DNA of 64,000 nucleotides, taken from Gnetum montanum (lineage: Eukaryota > Streptophyta > Gnetopsida > Gnetales > Gnetaceae). Location: assembly GCA_015680685.1 (NCBI GenBank), contig MNCI01037709.1:398765-462764 (forward strand), in the 5' to 3' direction. Shown in pieces: positions 21,111 to 32,879 of this stretch. Every line of letters starts with the position of its first letter. Within the stretch, counting starts at the first letter, position 1. Under the pieces are notes generated by a model. It searched no databases, had not been told where the DNA came from, and saw only the letters and a list, made by a program, of their open reading frames with translations. Made by a program: the position numbers and the translations under genes.

Positions 21111-24100
21111 TTTATTATATTTCCATCAGTAGAAGTACATAGCATGAACATGCGACAAAAATGGCCAAAGTGCAAATTTTCCCAATAGTAGGGCTACATC
21201 AAGTCTACTTAGCTAGTGGTGTTTGGCAGGGGTCAAGGCTCCTCTTCCTCCTCGTCTACTACTCCACTGGGGCTTGTGGTATCACCTAGTGCCTACCCAA
21301 AAGCAATACAAAACAACAAATTAATCAGTAAGTGAAAAATTAAAATACAAAATTAACATGCAAAACTAACACATAAAAAACATAAAAAACAAAACAAACC
21401 TAGCCCAAGAGGGTCTTGCCTCAAAATCTAGGGGCAATCTATTAAGGCCCTCCTCTAAGCATAAAAGAATCTCGATCTCTGATAACTACATCTAGTCCTT
21501 GTGGCTGAAGTCAACATCTACAAGGGTCTTTTCCTCATTCATGGTGGTCCATGTAGGAGGCTACATAGAAAAGGTGGACGTAAAAGTCTCCCCTGAGGGT
21601 AGGGTAATCTCTCACTTCAAGGAGCCACTAACCACTATATGCTGAGCAAATAGCTTGAAGGCCCAACTCCCGCCAATTTCCTCAACAAACATCTTAAGGT
21701 GATGGGCCTTCATAGACTCATCCTTAAGCTACTATAAATAGGCATCTTTCTCACACTTGTAGTGGTGCTCACATCCCTACTTACACATCTTGGTACTAGA
21801 GCTTTTCCACTTCTAATTTTTTCGGGAGAGTAGATCCATCTACAGTCTTTGTTCGACGATCTCCTGGGTAGCCTCATTTTTGCCTTGGATTGCCGACTAG
21901 TATCTAGCGTAATCTATCTATGATGTTCACTAGGTACTATTCCCTTGTGCCCAAGCTAAAAATAAATCATAATGAGACTGGAGGTCCTTGTTCTTTACAA
22001 TTAGACTTTCCACTATCTCCTAGAGCTTGTTCATGCATCTTCATAGGTGCACATTTGAGTGCTTACAGGTTCATAATGCCTTCGCACTAGAAAGTGTGCA
22101 CTTGCTCACTGCCTCGTACACATGATGAGGCACTTACTCCACCTTGGGGGGATACTTAGGGATGGCATCCACATGAGCTACTTGGTTTAAATCCCAATGA
22201 AGCTTAGATCTTGTTAGCATACAATGAACAAACCAATATTAGTAAGAAACTAAGCATGGAATCGGTAAAACAGTTTAAGTAAAATAACATACATATTGAG
22301 TTTGGGATTTGCCTACTATATGTGTTCCATCATGTCCTCCACAATGCCTTCCATGAAGGTAAATTTATCTGGTGTCTCTACCCATGGCTTCATGTTGTGG
22401 GTAGGCACTAGCAGTGGATCGCTAGCAGAAAGATCTAAGACTATAATATAACACAATGCAACACTTAGTGATACTTAAGTAGTTAAAGGCTTAAGAGTAA
22501 AGGGCAAGGGTAGATGGTAATACAAAGTGCTCACTAAGAAAGCCCTTAGATGTTAGCGTGGCTGGATCTCCTAGCTACACATCATTGAAGAGGCTGGTGA
22601 AGTCACCCTCAGGGTGGAACAACCCCTTTGCATCAAATTTTTGGGAGATCTCTAGGGCCTTCGATGACTCCTGCCTATGTGCTCCCTCCTCTTCAACTTG
22701 AGAAGGGGTTGTGTCTATTGACTCTGCTATCATCATCGTTTCTTCCTTAGTAGCCCTCTTGCCTGACTCACAAACATAGCATAGTAGTATTAGCATAATA
22801 TAATAAAAAAAACATAAGCCAAATGCATCCATGATATACACTAACCTATAGTTATCGAACAGAGTGTGGGTATCTTGAGGTGGAATTTGTTGACGCTTGC
22901 TTGTCCAACCATAGGGGGAGTCTTCTTTGTTAGGCATGACCTTTTAATTTTTTCCTTGAAGGATCCCACCATCTCCACAATGTCTCTCTCAACCCTATTC
23001 ATATCCCCAACAACAATTGGCAGACACTCACCCACATTGTCATAGGAAAAATGTGACTATGACCTCCCCATATGTACCTTCATTGTAATTGAATATGACT
23101 CCTTAATCCCCTCTAGAGGGTACTATGCATAACTGGTGGTGAACAAGTGCTTAATCCATGGCTTGGATAGCTACTCACGATCTTGCACAACCCAACGTCC
23201 ACTATTCCTAATCACTAGGAACTCTGCAAGCCTTTCTAGATAGGCTGAAAAGAATGTAAAATGAAGGTGAGACCTTGCATAGATGTTGTGATGAAGCTTG
23301 GTAATTTTTTCCTATAGTCTAATGATGATAGAGGAGGCCCGGTTAAACTTGATGTCCTTCTCTATGATCCCATGCACTATCCATGCCTGCTTCACCCAAA
23401 TGATGTTTCCTTGGGAAAGTAGCTTAGGAAAGGCATGGGTACAAAAAAGAGGATAAATCCTTTAGACCTCAAGCACATGTATGTTGCTAGCTGCAATGCC
23501 TTTACGAGAGTAAGTGGATCCTAGCCACTCTTTGATCTCTTCCCACTAGTCCACCTCTCAGTTGGGCTTGTTAATGATTGATAGGCGCTTAGAGGGAAGT
23601 CCAAAGAAATCAGTGAAGAAAGCATCGCTGAAGTCCAAGACTACCCTCACTTTGTGTATGTGAGGGAAAAAGTGGTAGGCATTGCATCTAAGGAGTTAAC
23701 AATAGTTACCATTTGAACTATTGGGTGCTTGGGATAAGGACCAAGAAAAGGTCCATCAACCCAGTATGTGTAACTTGACCAATCAAAGCCTCTAATGCCT
23801 GATGGCATAGAAACTTCTACATCCCCTCTACATCATTGTACTTCATAATGAGGGTGGCCTCACTACAGCCAATGGTGACCACTATCACCTCTTCTAAAGC
23901 AATGGTAGCTGTAACATTGGCAAATGCAACGTTAGCATCATGTGATCAATAGGTTCATGAGAACAAGCAATAAAAGTCAAGCCAACATAATGAACACCCA
24001 CATGGAACAAACAACGTGTGCAAAAAAGGTGGTGTCATAACAAGCTCTCTGAAGATAGGCTTACTACTAGCCCATCCCTCATCAAGCTAATTGTAGGTCA

Positions 24101-24887
24101 AGCATTGCTTGAATGTCTTTGAATACCAAGTGGGATAGTTCTCTATGTCCTTTCCCACTTATTCAATAATGGCCTCACGAAAGCTCGGACTAGAGGAAAA
24201 TACCTCTAGTGTAATACGGTTCAAAGTAAGAGCCCCTATCTCATCATGGAGTCCCTCATCATCAACTTTAAACCTAGCATTAGACATCCATATTTAGTAG
24301 TTAGCAAATCTAGCATGGTCAATAACAATGAGACATGACAAAAAGTAAGAGCACTTACCCTCGAACATAATATACAGTCCCATGTGGGTTTTGGAAGATT
24401 GCATGCACACACATGATAATGAAAAGGATGTTGCTTTTTTTATAATAAGAAAACTCCAACATGTTCTAGATCTTGGCTAAGGGATGAATGCTCTTGGGAC
24501 CTAGTCTTAGGCCATTTGCTTGATCACCACTAGTCATGGGCTCATTAGACATGAATCTTAGTATGTCTCAATTGGCCCAAGCCGATAATGTCTCAATGAT
24601 GGCACTTGCAGCCTTCACTACCAAGTGTGACCACATGATCACACTAAAGTGCTATAGTAGGTAAGCTAGGAATTTGGATTTCCTTGGCTAAAACCAGATT
24701 TCCTAATGACCTAACTTTATATTAGGTGCAAACGTGTTGGGCACAGGCTTGCTGATGTAGGATAGAATGTCAGTGAGCTCTACGACAACTAAGATAGGCC
24801 TTAGTAGCACTCTGCAACTACAAGACAACAAATGAACATAATGTTAGCACACAATAGATTGCATTTTGACATAAAATATTAACTTAC
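21111..24887 (-). pseudogene. G1 antisense intron-bearing gene, unknown product
   Basis: Minus-strand gene with introns at 24274-24358, 22763-22845, 22441-22534, 22210-22292, and probably 21293-21399 and 24818-24887 (all GT..AG, 70-107 bp). For the first four, splicing joins the readable frames exactly: VYYVR-G-FKVDDEG, LCSITI-G-KRATKEE, SKGFL-I-LDLSAS, KLN-I-SKLHWDLN. Exons show ILRFMSNEPMTSGD, SFREAIIE, YPTWYSKTFKQCL and LDEGWASSKPIFRELV, then Lys/Glu-rich helical sequence. The probable stop is at 21205-21207 and AATAAA at 21111-21116. About 1,050 codons remain, with many TAG stops and an unresolved shift in exon 22846-24273. I recognise no family. It lies between protease and RT of G1. Confidence 0.78.
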
Positions 24888-25281
24888 AGTTAGCAAAAAT
24901 TAGCAAATTTAGCCTAAAATGACATAACTTAGAAATATTCTTTACGGTCCTCCACAAGGCCCTACAGGTATAGGACATTGATACCTATTTGACATGCCTG
25001 GTGTTCATTGGGGTACAATACTAACATAGCGTTAGCATTTTAGTTTACACTCGCATTATTAGCTTTAACCTGGTTTGCATGTTTCGGTGGTTCTGCATGA
25101 CCGATTTGCAAGTTTGTCATTTTGGCAAGCTCTAGCACATTTAGAACTTTTGTTTCATTTGGCATTTTAGTATCTAGCATTCTCACACTTCAGCATTGCA
25201 CATTTCACATTTCATTACAATTTGGAATTCTTTACCCTTTACACTTGGCAAATCCTCTAAATTTTTTCTATCTATGGGTGG
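24888..25281 (-). other. Probable leader of the antisense gene
   Basis: No readable protein. It contains repeated 'gcattttag' words, resembling the R-U5 side of the G1 LTR (6830-7000). It is placed here as 5' untranslated sequence because a splice donor closes it at 24887. Confidence 0.35.
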
Positions 25282-25915
25282 GGTAGCTCAAGATACTTGA
25301 AAAATTCTAACTCTAGGTAATTTCTTTGGGATCATAACCCATGAAAATCTTTAGCTGAAACCTTGTAGCTCACATGTTGTCCCTTGGCCCATGCAATGAA
25401 AAATAAGAAAGAGATATAAAACAAAATAAAATGCTAATGTAGACCCACAACCCACACACATGTATTCTCTCTTTGGCCATGCTTGCCAAGGCAACCACGG
25501 TGGTAGCAATCCCTGCCAAAGCAAGTCACCCCAAAGCCCGAACCTGAACGCAAAGCAAAGAAAGCAAAAATGCAAAGAAAAAACATTGCAAGGAGGAGGT
25601 AGCTTGGGATACTTGAAAAATTCTAACTCTGGGTAATTTCTTTGGGATCCTAACCCATGCAAATCTTTAGCCGAAACCTTGTAGCTCACATGTTTTTCCT
25701 TGGCCCACACAATGTAAAATAAGAAAGAGAGAGAGAAAAAAAATAAAATGCTAATGTAGACCCACAACCCACACACATGTATTCTCTCTTTGGCCATGCC
25801 TACCAAGGCAACCACGGTGGTAGCAATCCCTGCCAAAGCAAGCCACCCCAAAGCTCGAACCCGAACGCAAAGCAAAGAAAGCAAAAATGCAAAGAAAAAA
25901 CATTGCAAGGAGGAG
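25282..25915. repeat. 317-bp direct tandem duplication
   Basis: Two adjacent units (25282-25598 and 25599-25915) begin ggtagctcaaga / ggtagcttggga and are nearly identical. Only a handful of substitutions and small insertions separate them, which is much younger divergence than the G1 LTRs. A 192-codon hydrophobic minus-strand frame crosses both units, but 317 is not a multiple of three, so the two units are read in different frames. Confidence 0.88.
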
Positions 25916-26089
25916 GGTATAGCAAGCATACCTAGTGGTTAGTGATGCTCTCCTCTCCTCCACCTACACCCATGGTAGGTGTTCCAAGGCTCATCTTCCC
26001 TCTTCCACATCAGTGAGTTCATGGTGTTGATGGTTACTACAGCATGTCATTTTGGTGCGACGCTCAGGTGCTACACTCTGGCGCTTCAC

Positions 26090-26330
26090 TCTTCTTGCTA
26101 CACTCTGAGCTCCACACCTCGCTCTGACCATGCTATGCTCTATAATTTCTCATTTTCACTTTGGAAAATGACAATTTACCTCTTGGTAAAGTGTGCATAT
26201 ATACCCCCTGGGGTAATTAAATATGCCACCTACCACATCGACACATGAATACTTTGGAAAAATTTTCCTAGGTTTTTGTGGAGCATAACAAGGGGGCAAG
26301 TGTAGCAAGGGGTGAGCATAGCAACTAGTG
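26090..26330 (-). promoter_or_regulatory. Candidate minus-strand promoter of the antisense gene
   Basis: On the minus strand GGTATATATGC (26195-26205) is a TATA box. Upstream (26270-26330) are TTGCTATGCTC, TTGCTACACTTG and GTTATGCTCC. Downstream (26040-26145) are TAGAGCATAGC, AGAGTGTAGC and GAGCGTCGC. These are the words of the palindromes in the G1 LTR U3. Inference: a reversed, LTR-like promoter for the gene at 21111-24887. Confidence 0.5.
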
Positions 26331-26469
26331 TTAGAAATATTTCTAAACTTTTTCTAATGACTACTAGACTTAGGAAATTTTCTCAGATTTTTCTAGTTTC
26401 CCAATGAATGGTCAGCCTAATTCCATGTTCTAGATACTCTCTCCCCTGCTTGAACCAATGCATCTTGCA

Positions 26470-26600
26470 CAAACAATGGTTTGCTAAGACCTTAAACTAG
26501 TAAATGATTGTCCGCTAAGACCTTAAACTAGCAAATGATGGTCTGGTAAGACCTTAAACTAGTGATCCATGGCTTGCCAATGCCTGAAACTAGCTCACAT
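26470..26600 (+). repeat. G1 boundary motif array B
   Basis: Three to four units of 'gctaagaccttaaactagtaaatgatggtc' type. They carry the same 'ccttaaactag' core as the arrays at 20774-21060 and 32880-33300, here between the antisense promoter and the RT frame. Confidence 0.72.
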
Positions 26601-26746
26601 ATTTGCTTTTCTAAATCTAATTTTGCACATTTAGGTAATTTCTTGCTACATTTCTTTCCTCATTTTATGCATTGTGACTCTATTAAGATAGGTTTAGCCT
26701 AATGTTCTTTCTATTTATTTTGTATTATATGTCGCAAGATTACAAC

Positions 26747-28430
26747 ATGAGCACATACGAGTGTCTTTGTTCACCTTTGATCCTCACTAAACCTCACAGT
26801 AACCTCATTTGAAACATCGAAGCCCAATGCCTAAACCTTGAGCCCATCGCTCGTGATGACTACGTAACATTTGTAGAAGTACCACTAGATTGGCCCAACT
26901 ATCTAGTTAGGGATCTCGATCTAGAGGTAGGTGATGTCACTAAGGATCCCCTCATCGAAGTCCTTGTAGCAACACTCAGTGATGAGGTGAAGACACTAAA
27001 ACTTAGTTTCTTATTAGAGCCTTAGCACACCCAAAGCATCATCAAAGTTCTCAATGACAACATTAAGACATTTGCATGGTCCTACAAGTACATGCTAGGC
27101 TTAGATCCTTACATAGTGTAGCATAACATCATCCTTGATACTTGCATAACACCAGTTAAATAGAAAGCCTATAAGGTTAGGCCTGAGATGGCATTGGTAG
27201 TCCATGATGAAATCACCAAGCTCTACAAGGCTAGTTTCATTTGGGTAGTTGACTATGTAGACTGGGTTTCCAACATTATGGTTGTACCTAAGAAAAACGG
27301 AAGCATATGCATCTGCATAGACTTCTAGGGCCTGAACAAGGTGACCATAAAGGACAATTTTTCATTGCCTAGCATTGACCAACTAGTTGATACTACAGTT
27401 AGTCATGCCTTGTTATCCTTCATGGATAGGTTCTCTGGATACAACCAGATTCAGATCAACCAAGAGCACCATCTTAGTACTGCCTTCATGATCCCTTGGG
27501 GTACATTTTACTATACAATGATGCCTTTTAGATGAAAAAATATAGCATCAACCTACCAATGCACCATGATGTACATCTTCAACAACTATTTGTTAGACTT
27601 TATCAATGAATATGTTGATGACATAGCAGTTAAGACCAAGATGGCACATGATCACACAAATGACTTAGACTGCAAACTCAAACATTGCCTTAGACATGAC
27701 CTTAGGCTGAATCATTAAGAAGTGTGTCTTCGGTGTAAAGAAGGGTTGCATGCTAGGCTTTATGGTATCAGAAGTAGGTATACGCATAGATCCTGATAAG
27801 GTTAAGGCCATCATCAACTTAGCACCACTTACTAACATTAAGGAGCTATGTGGGTTACAAGGCATATTGCAATTCATACGTCAATTTATTGCATGGTTGA
27901 TTGATAAGCTACAACCAATGTAGCATTTTCTCAAAAATTAAGTTCACTTCGAGTGGATAGATCAATGCCAAGAGGCATTTGATAGCCTCAAACTAGAGCT
28001 AGCACAGCTTCCAATAGTCTACGCTCTACAAGGAGATAAACCTTTTTACATCTACCTTGTAACTTCTGACATGTCCATCACTTCTCTGCTTAAAGTGAGA
28101 TGATGGCTCAGAGGTCCCTGTATACTACCTAAGCCATGAATTAGTGGCCCATGAAGCAAAATATAATGATGTGGAAAAGAACTGCCTCACCTTAGTCTTT
28201 GTGCTTAAGAAGTGAAGAAACTATCTTTTCTGTAGCTAGGTAAACATCATTTGCAAAAGCAATGTATTTTGGCAAACACAATGAACATCTATGAAAGTAG
28301 TCAAATTGCATGGTGGAAATCAATAACTATGGAGTTTGACCTACATTACATAGTGTAAGCATCAATGAAGGTTAAGCAATAGCTACACAACTAACAGCTT
28401 CACCAATAAATGATCAAGCAAAGATAGACT
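26747..28430 (+). pseudogene. G1 reverse transcriptase and RNase H
   Basis: An ATG at 26747 (MSTYECLCSP) could open a separate pol frame. Ty3/gypsy blocks follow: FAWSYKYMLGLD, KAYKVRPEM, WVSNIMVVPKKNGSICICIDF, NFSLPSIDQLVD, ALLSFMDRFSGYNQIQI, IPWGTFYYTMMPF, EYVDDIAVKTK (catalytic YVDD), CMLGFMVSEVGIRIDPDKVKAI, LQFIRQFI and KPFYIYLVTSD. RNase H is decayed from 28100 onward. At least a dozen stops are present, several at CAG-to-TAG positions (for example VQHN, VKQK). It is clearly of the same family as G2. In the ancestor it copied element RNA to cDNA in the particle. Phylogeny by RT would place it; by motif it is Tat-like. Confidence 0.92.
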
Positions 28431-28759
28431 TGGAATTCCTAGATGAGCATGTTAGTAGTATAAGCCAAGTGCCTACCAACTTTGAGGCAATATTACACTT
28501 CAATGGTACTTCAACCTCTCAAGGGGGTAGTGTCACTACTATCATCATGCTTCCCTTCGAGGAGATCCAACCCTTCACATATTGCTTTCCATTTTGTTAC
28601 ATTAACAATGTAGCAAAGTACGAGGGTGTCCTTAGAGGTCTTATAGCAGCTTGTGACATAGGAATTTGAGACATAGCAATCTGAGGTGATTTGCAGTTAG
28701 TCATGAACCAAGTTATAGAGAGTTATGATTATAAAGCACAACATTTACAACCTTATTAT
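28431..28759 (+). pseudogene. G1 second RNase H (aRNH), first part
   Basis: VPTNFEAILHFNGTSTSQGG, INNVAKYEGVLRGL and GDLQLVMNQVIESY match the second RNase H in G2. Catalytic positions are changed: FDGAS is FNGTS and AEYEG is AKYEG, so Asp and Glu of the usual set are lost. The domain is cut after HLQPYY by C1 and resumes at 31386 (LVKHFLRWF, HIPHNMNAIANALATLAL). Confidence 0.88.
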
Positions 28760-29315
28760 TGTTGGCGATTGTTTGGGACGTGACCACCAATGAGTGTCCT
28801 CGAACACGATTTAGGTGCTTGTTGGTCTCTGGCAACACCAAGGCCCAGTTACCTCCAAATAGACTCAGTAGTTAACGCGAGTATGTGTGTGTGCTATTGC
28901 AGTGTGCGGTTGTGAAATATGAAATTATTGCGTTGTGTGTAAACTACAAATGACTTATCTTAAAGAGATTCAGTCAACTTTGCCAAGTACTGTGAGTTGT
29001 TGAGAGTTCCTATTTTGTTCAATTGCCTAGTCTACGCTATCCTTATAATACCTACTTGTAACAAATAAAATTTTAGAAAAACATTTGAGCACAACTCTAC
29101 GAATCTACTTCTAATTTTCCCCAAAGAAAGAGATAGTTCCATAAGAAAACTAGAAATAGAGCAAGATTCAATGGAAATAGACAGAAAGGAAAGCAAATTT
29201 GTGTTAAGACCTCAAATATTTAAACAAGGTAAAATGATGCGAGTAAACACTTTGCAATAAAGCTATCCAAAATTCAATATCTACAAATTTTTCAAACTTC
29301 CAAGGCTCAAATAAG

Positions 29316-30042
29316 NNNNNNNNNNNNNNNNNNNNNNNNNNNNNNNNNNNNNNNNNNNNNNNNNNNNNNNNNNNNNNNNNNNNNNNNNNNNNNNNNNNNN
29401 NNNNNNNNNNNNNNNNNNNNNNNNNNNNNNNNNNNNNNNNNNNNNNNNNNNNNNNNNNNNNNNNNNNNNNNNNNNNNNNNNNNNNNNNNNNNNNNNNNNN
29501 NNNNNNNNNNNNNNNNNNNNNNNNNNNNNNNNNNNNNNNNNNNNNNNNNNNNNNNNNNNNNNNNNNNNNNNNNNNNNNNNNNNNNNNNNNNNNNNNNNNN
29601 NNNNNNNNNNNNNNNNNNNNNNNNNNNNNNNNNNNNNNNNNNNNNNNNNNNNNNNNNNNNNNNNNNNNNNNNNNNNNNNNNNNNNNNNNNNNNNNNNNNN
29701 NNNNNNNNNNNNNNNNNNNNNNNNNNNNNNNNNNNNNNNNNNNNNNNNNNNNNNNNNNNNNNNNNNNNNNNNNNNNNNNNNNNNNNNNNNNNNNNNNNNN
29801 NNNNNNNNNNNNNNNNNNNNNNNNNNNNNNNNNNNNNNNNNNNNNNNNNNNNNNNNNNNNNNNNNNNNNNNNNNNNNNNNNNNNNNNNNNNNNNNNNNNN
29901 NNNNNNNNNNNNNNNNNNNNNNNNNNNNNNNNNNNNNNNNNNNNNNNNNNNNNNNNNNNNNNNNNNNNNNNNNNNNNNNNNNNNNNNNNNNNNNNNNNNN
30001 NNNNNNNNNNNNNNNNNNNNNNNNNNNNNNNNNNNNNNNNNN
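29316..30042. other. Assembly gap
   Basis: 727 undetermined bases inside C1. The hidden part includes the junction between the insert and the C-family LTR. Confidence 1.
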
Positions 30043-31346
30043 AAGTTAGGAGGAATTTATGCTAACATTGATATTCGTAAATATTACAAATATTCTATGG
30101 GTAATAACTTATACAATAATGTTTAAAAAATAAATTCAAGACCTCAATATTATGAGAGCTTCATGCACTTGGAATAATTAAATTAATGGTAAGTCTTCAG
30201 CCAAGCACTTGGAATAATTAAATTAATGGTAAGCCTTTAGCGATGGATAAAACTGCAACTCCAGCATCAGTTAAAATATCTCCTACTCTGCTCACTCGGT
30301 TGTACACCTGTCTTAGTGTACCTTCATGTCCCTATTGCCCTCATTCAGTGGATTGGTATGGTAATAACGAATGCATCAGCGTCGGGCATTGCTACTGTTT
30401 TGGGAAATTTCAGATTGCAGGTTCACCATTACGAAGTTTCTACGGAAGCAGTTAACGTAGCAACCAAAATGTATTCCCGTGTGTTGCCGATGAAATTCGT
30501 AAAACAACGTAGAGGCTAGTAGGGTTTGATGATGCAATCACTCCTCAACTACCGACACAAACTGCCACACAGAACAAGAGCTCGCTGATGCAGCAGCAGT
30601 GTTGGAGAAGGGAGAGTTTAATTTGATGAAAATTCCCTAAGCAAATCTAGTAATGAGACCGGGGTTTCAACAAAACGCAACTCTATTTTTGTGTATAATA
30701 TGTGTGGATGAGGGTTTCAATTTTTTTTATCTCTCTATGTTCATGGCAAAGGGGTTTTGTCCCCCAGGGACTTGGCCATGCCCGTGGCGATGGTGGTTTT
30801 CCTTGGTACGGCAGCTACGTTGCGATAAGCACCGCGTGGCTGCACCATGATAAGCACCGTGCAACCGCACGATTTTATCATGTCTATTACTTTTCTGGCT
30901 TTGTTCTTGTTTCCTGTCCTTGCATTTCTTTGGCCTTCTAGCAAAAAAATAGCAACTTCCATTGATGCAATGGCCAAATGCGGAAAACTATTGCTTCATA
31001 GATGTCATTGTTTCAGTTTTTCTCTTTTTTTTTGATACTTTGACATGCTTATATTTTTACATTAATTTCCCTATACCAGATGTATAAATGATACATATGA
31101 AGATTGGACTTCCTTCATAATCTCACTAGACTTTGATTCTGTAAAGCCCGGTGTATCATAATATATTTATGTATATATATTGCTGCCTTGTAAAATGCAT
31201 TTCTCAGAAATTCATAAGCTTACCATAGAAATGGTGCTCCTATACATTTCTTCCTTAAATTAAAAGAATGCCTTTGTTAACTTATTATTTTCCTCTCAAA
31301 CTGAAATTTTAGCCACTTCTCCAAAAACTCTTAACCAATTTAATCC
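30043..31346. other. Gene-like insert within C1, origin unknown
   Basis: Richer in CpG and G/C than the surroundings in 30240-30640 and 30760-30930. A 42-bp tandem repeat is at about 30169-30240. A plus-strand frame 30316-30519 reads VITNASASGIATVLGNF and ends KFVKQRRG; another at 30847-31035 has a hydrophobic stretch (MSITFLALFLFPVLAFLW). Neither is recognised, and either may be chance. The retained CpG suggests a more recent or less methylated origin than the retroelements around it. Confidence 0.35.
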
Positions 31347-31385
31347 TACCTGCTCCATGAAATGGCCAGATGTGCCAACAATTAT

Positions 31386-32850
31386 AACTTGGTGAAGCAC
31401 TTTCTTCGATGGTTTGCAACTATAGATATCTAGCACATCCCCCACAACATGAATGCCATTGCCAACGCATTAGCCACATTAGCATTAAGCATTGCACCTA
31501 ACATGTTTCATGCCTTTCCCACTTCAATAATAGATTGCATCGATCCCATCACACAAGTAACTAACATTACATGTGTAGCCATAATAAGTACAAATCACAC
31601 ACAAGAATGGTATGATGACATTAAGGCATACCTTCAATAGGGTGAGCCTCTGCAACATTTGATAATTGCTCAAAAGGATGTAGTGTGAAAATGGTTGTAG
31701 CAGTATGTCATTGTAGGTGATAGCACGCTATGTTGTAGATCCTATTATGACATATTTTTGACCTACGTTAGCGACAGTGAAGTGTAAACAATGATTGATC
31801 AACTATATGAGGGGGACTATGCAGAGGCCACATAGCACCTAGGGTAATGCCATCAAAAATCACATGCTTAGGCTAGTATTGGCCTTACATGTTGTGCGAT
31901 TGTGTTTCCAAGGTCAAGATATGTGACATGTGTCAACAGCATGGCAACTTAATGCACATTCCACCCATTGAACTGCACACCATGTAGATCATGTGGTCGT
32001 TCCAATGTTGGGGGGTGGATATCATAGGTCCCATCACACCTAAGTCCTCTATAGGACATAGCTTCATCATAACCACAACTGAATACTTTACCAAATGGGT
32101 TGAAGCTATTCCCCTTAGGAAGATAACATCACAATAGGTTTGCAAATTCATCCTCAATAATATATGACCTTATTTGACCTACCCATGACCATTTTCATGG
32201 ACAACGGGCCACAATTTAGTGGTGCAGAGACCAAAGCCTTCTACAAATACCTTGGCATCAAGCATTCCTTTTTGTCACCATACTACCCATAGGTGAATGG
32301 ACAGGCGAAGGCGAAAAACAAGATCATTGTCAACCTTTTGAAGAAGATGCTTAGCATCAGCAAACAATGATGGTATTAGCAGCTAGTCTACGCACTATGG
32401 GCCTACTACACCACATGTAGAATAGCAATAGGTAAGATACCATATAGCCTTGTGTATGTGTCTGAAGCCATTTTGACTCTTGAATTGCAAGTCCCATCAC
32501 CCCACATGATCCTGTCAAGCTTCATTGATGAGGCTTAAAATAATGAGTTGAGAATCATTGACCTCAATTCTATAGAGGAGGAACACATGTAGATGCTTGA
32601 TCACATCAAATGGTATCAAGAAAAGGAATGAAAAAAGTACCATCACAATCAGCATCAACGTTCGATCAAGAAAGGGGACTTAGTCCTCATGACCATTTGT
32701 GAAGGGCCTTTCTTAGCCAATTGGGAAGGGCCTTAGTCATTAAGGCCTATGACAATGGAGCATTCAAGCTTACTAATCTAGACAGTAATGAGTTTTCCAA
32801 TCCAATCAACCATTTGTACCTGAAGCCATACTACACCTAGTACGTAGCGC
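31386..32850 (+). pseudogene. G1 second RNase H end and integrase
   Basis: After the RNase H end (HIPHNMNAIANALATLAL, 31430-31490) comes integrase. The zinc-binding part has GHIAP and KICDMCQQH (31810-31945). Core: CWGVDIIGPI with the first Asp (about 32010), TTEYFTKWVEAIPL, then MDNGPQFSG with the second Asp (about 32200), and SPYYP.VNGQAKAKNKIIV (about 32280). In the last block the catalytic Glu of NGQ-x-E reads Lys, so the DDE triad is broken. A C-terminal HQRSIKKGDLVLM marks the GPY/F-side end. Frame shifts occur between zinc and core. It continues the gene order of G2 (RNase H, aRNH, integrase). Confidence 0.88.
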
Positions 32851-32879
32851 TACATCAATGACAAAACAAGGTAAGTAAG

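Larger units (their letters stand above)
28760..31380 (-). mobile_element. C1: C-family LTR copy with foreign insert
   Basis: Bounded by TGTTGGC...GCCAACA with a perfect target duplication ATTAT (28755-28759, 31381-31385), inside the G1 second RNase H. On the minus strand 31380-31347 matches the first 33 bases of the C2 LTR (TGTTGGCACAT.TGGCCATTTC), and 29315-28760 matches the last ~556 bases. Between lie a 727-base gap and about 1.3 kb unlike the C2 LTR. The simplest reading is a solo LTR carrying an insertion in its U3. Confidence 0.8.

Noticed and set aside
25351-25929. 192-codon hydrophobic minus-strand frame
   Set aside because: It spans the 317-bp duplication in two different frames; codon use looks random and the second half repeats DNA of the first out of frame. 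More likely leader sequence of the antisense gene than a membrane protein.
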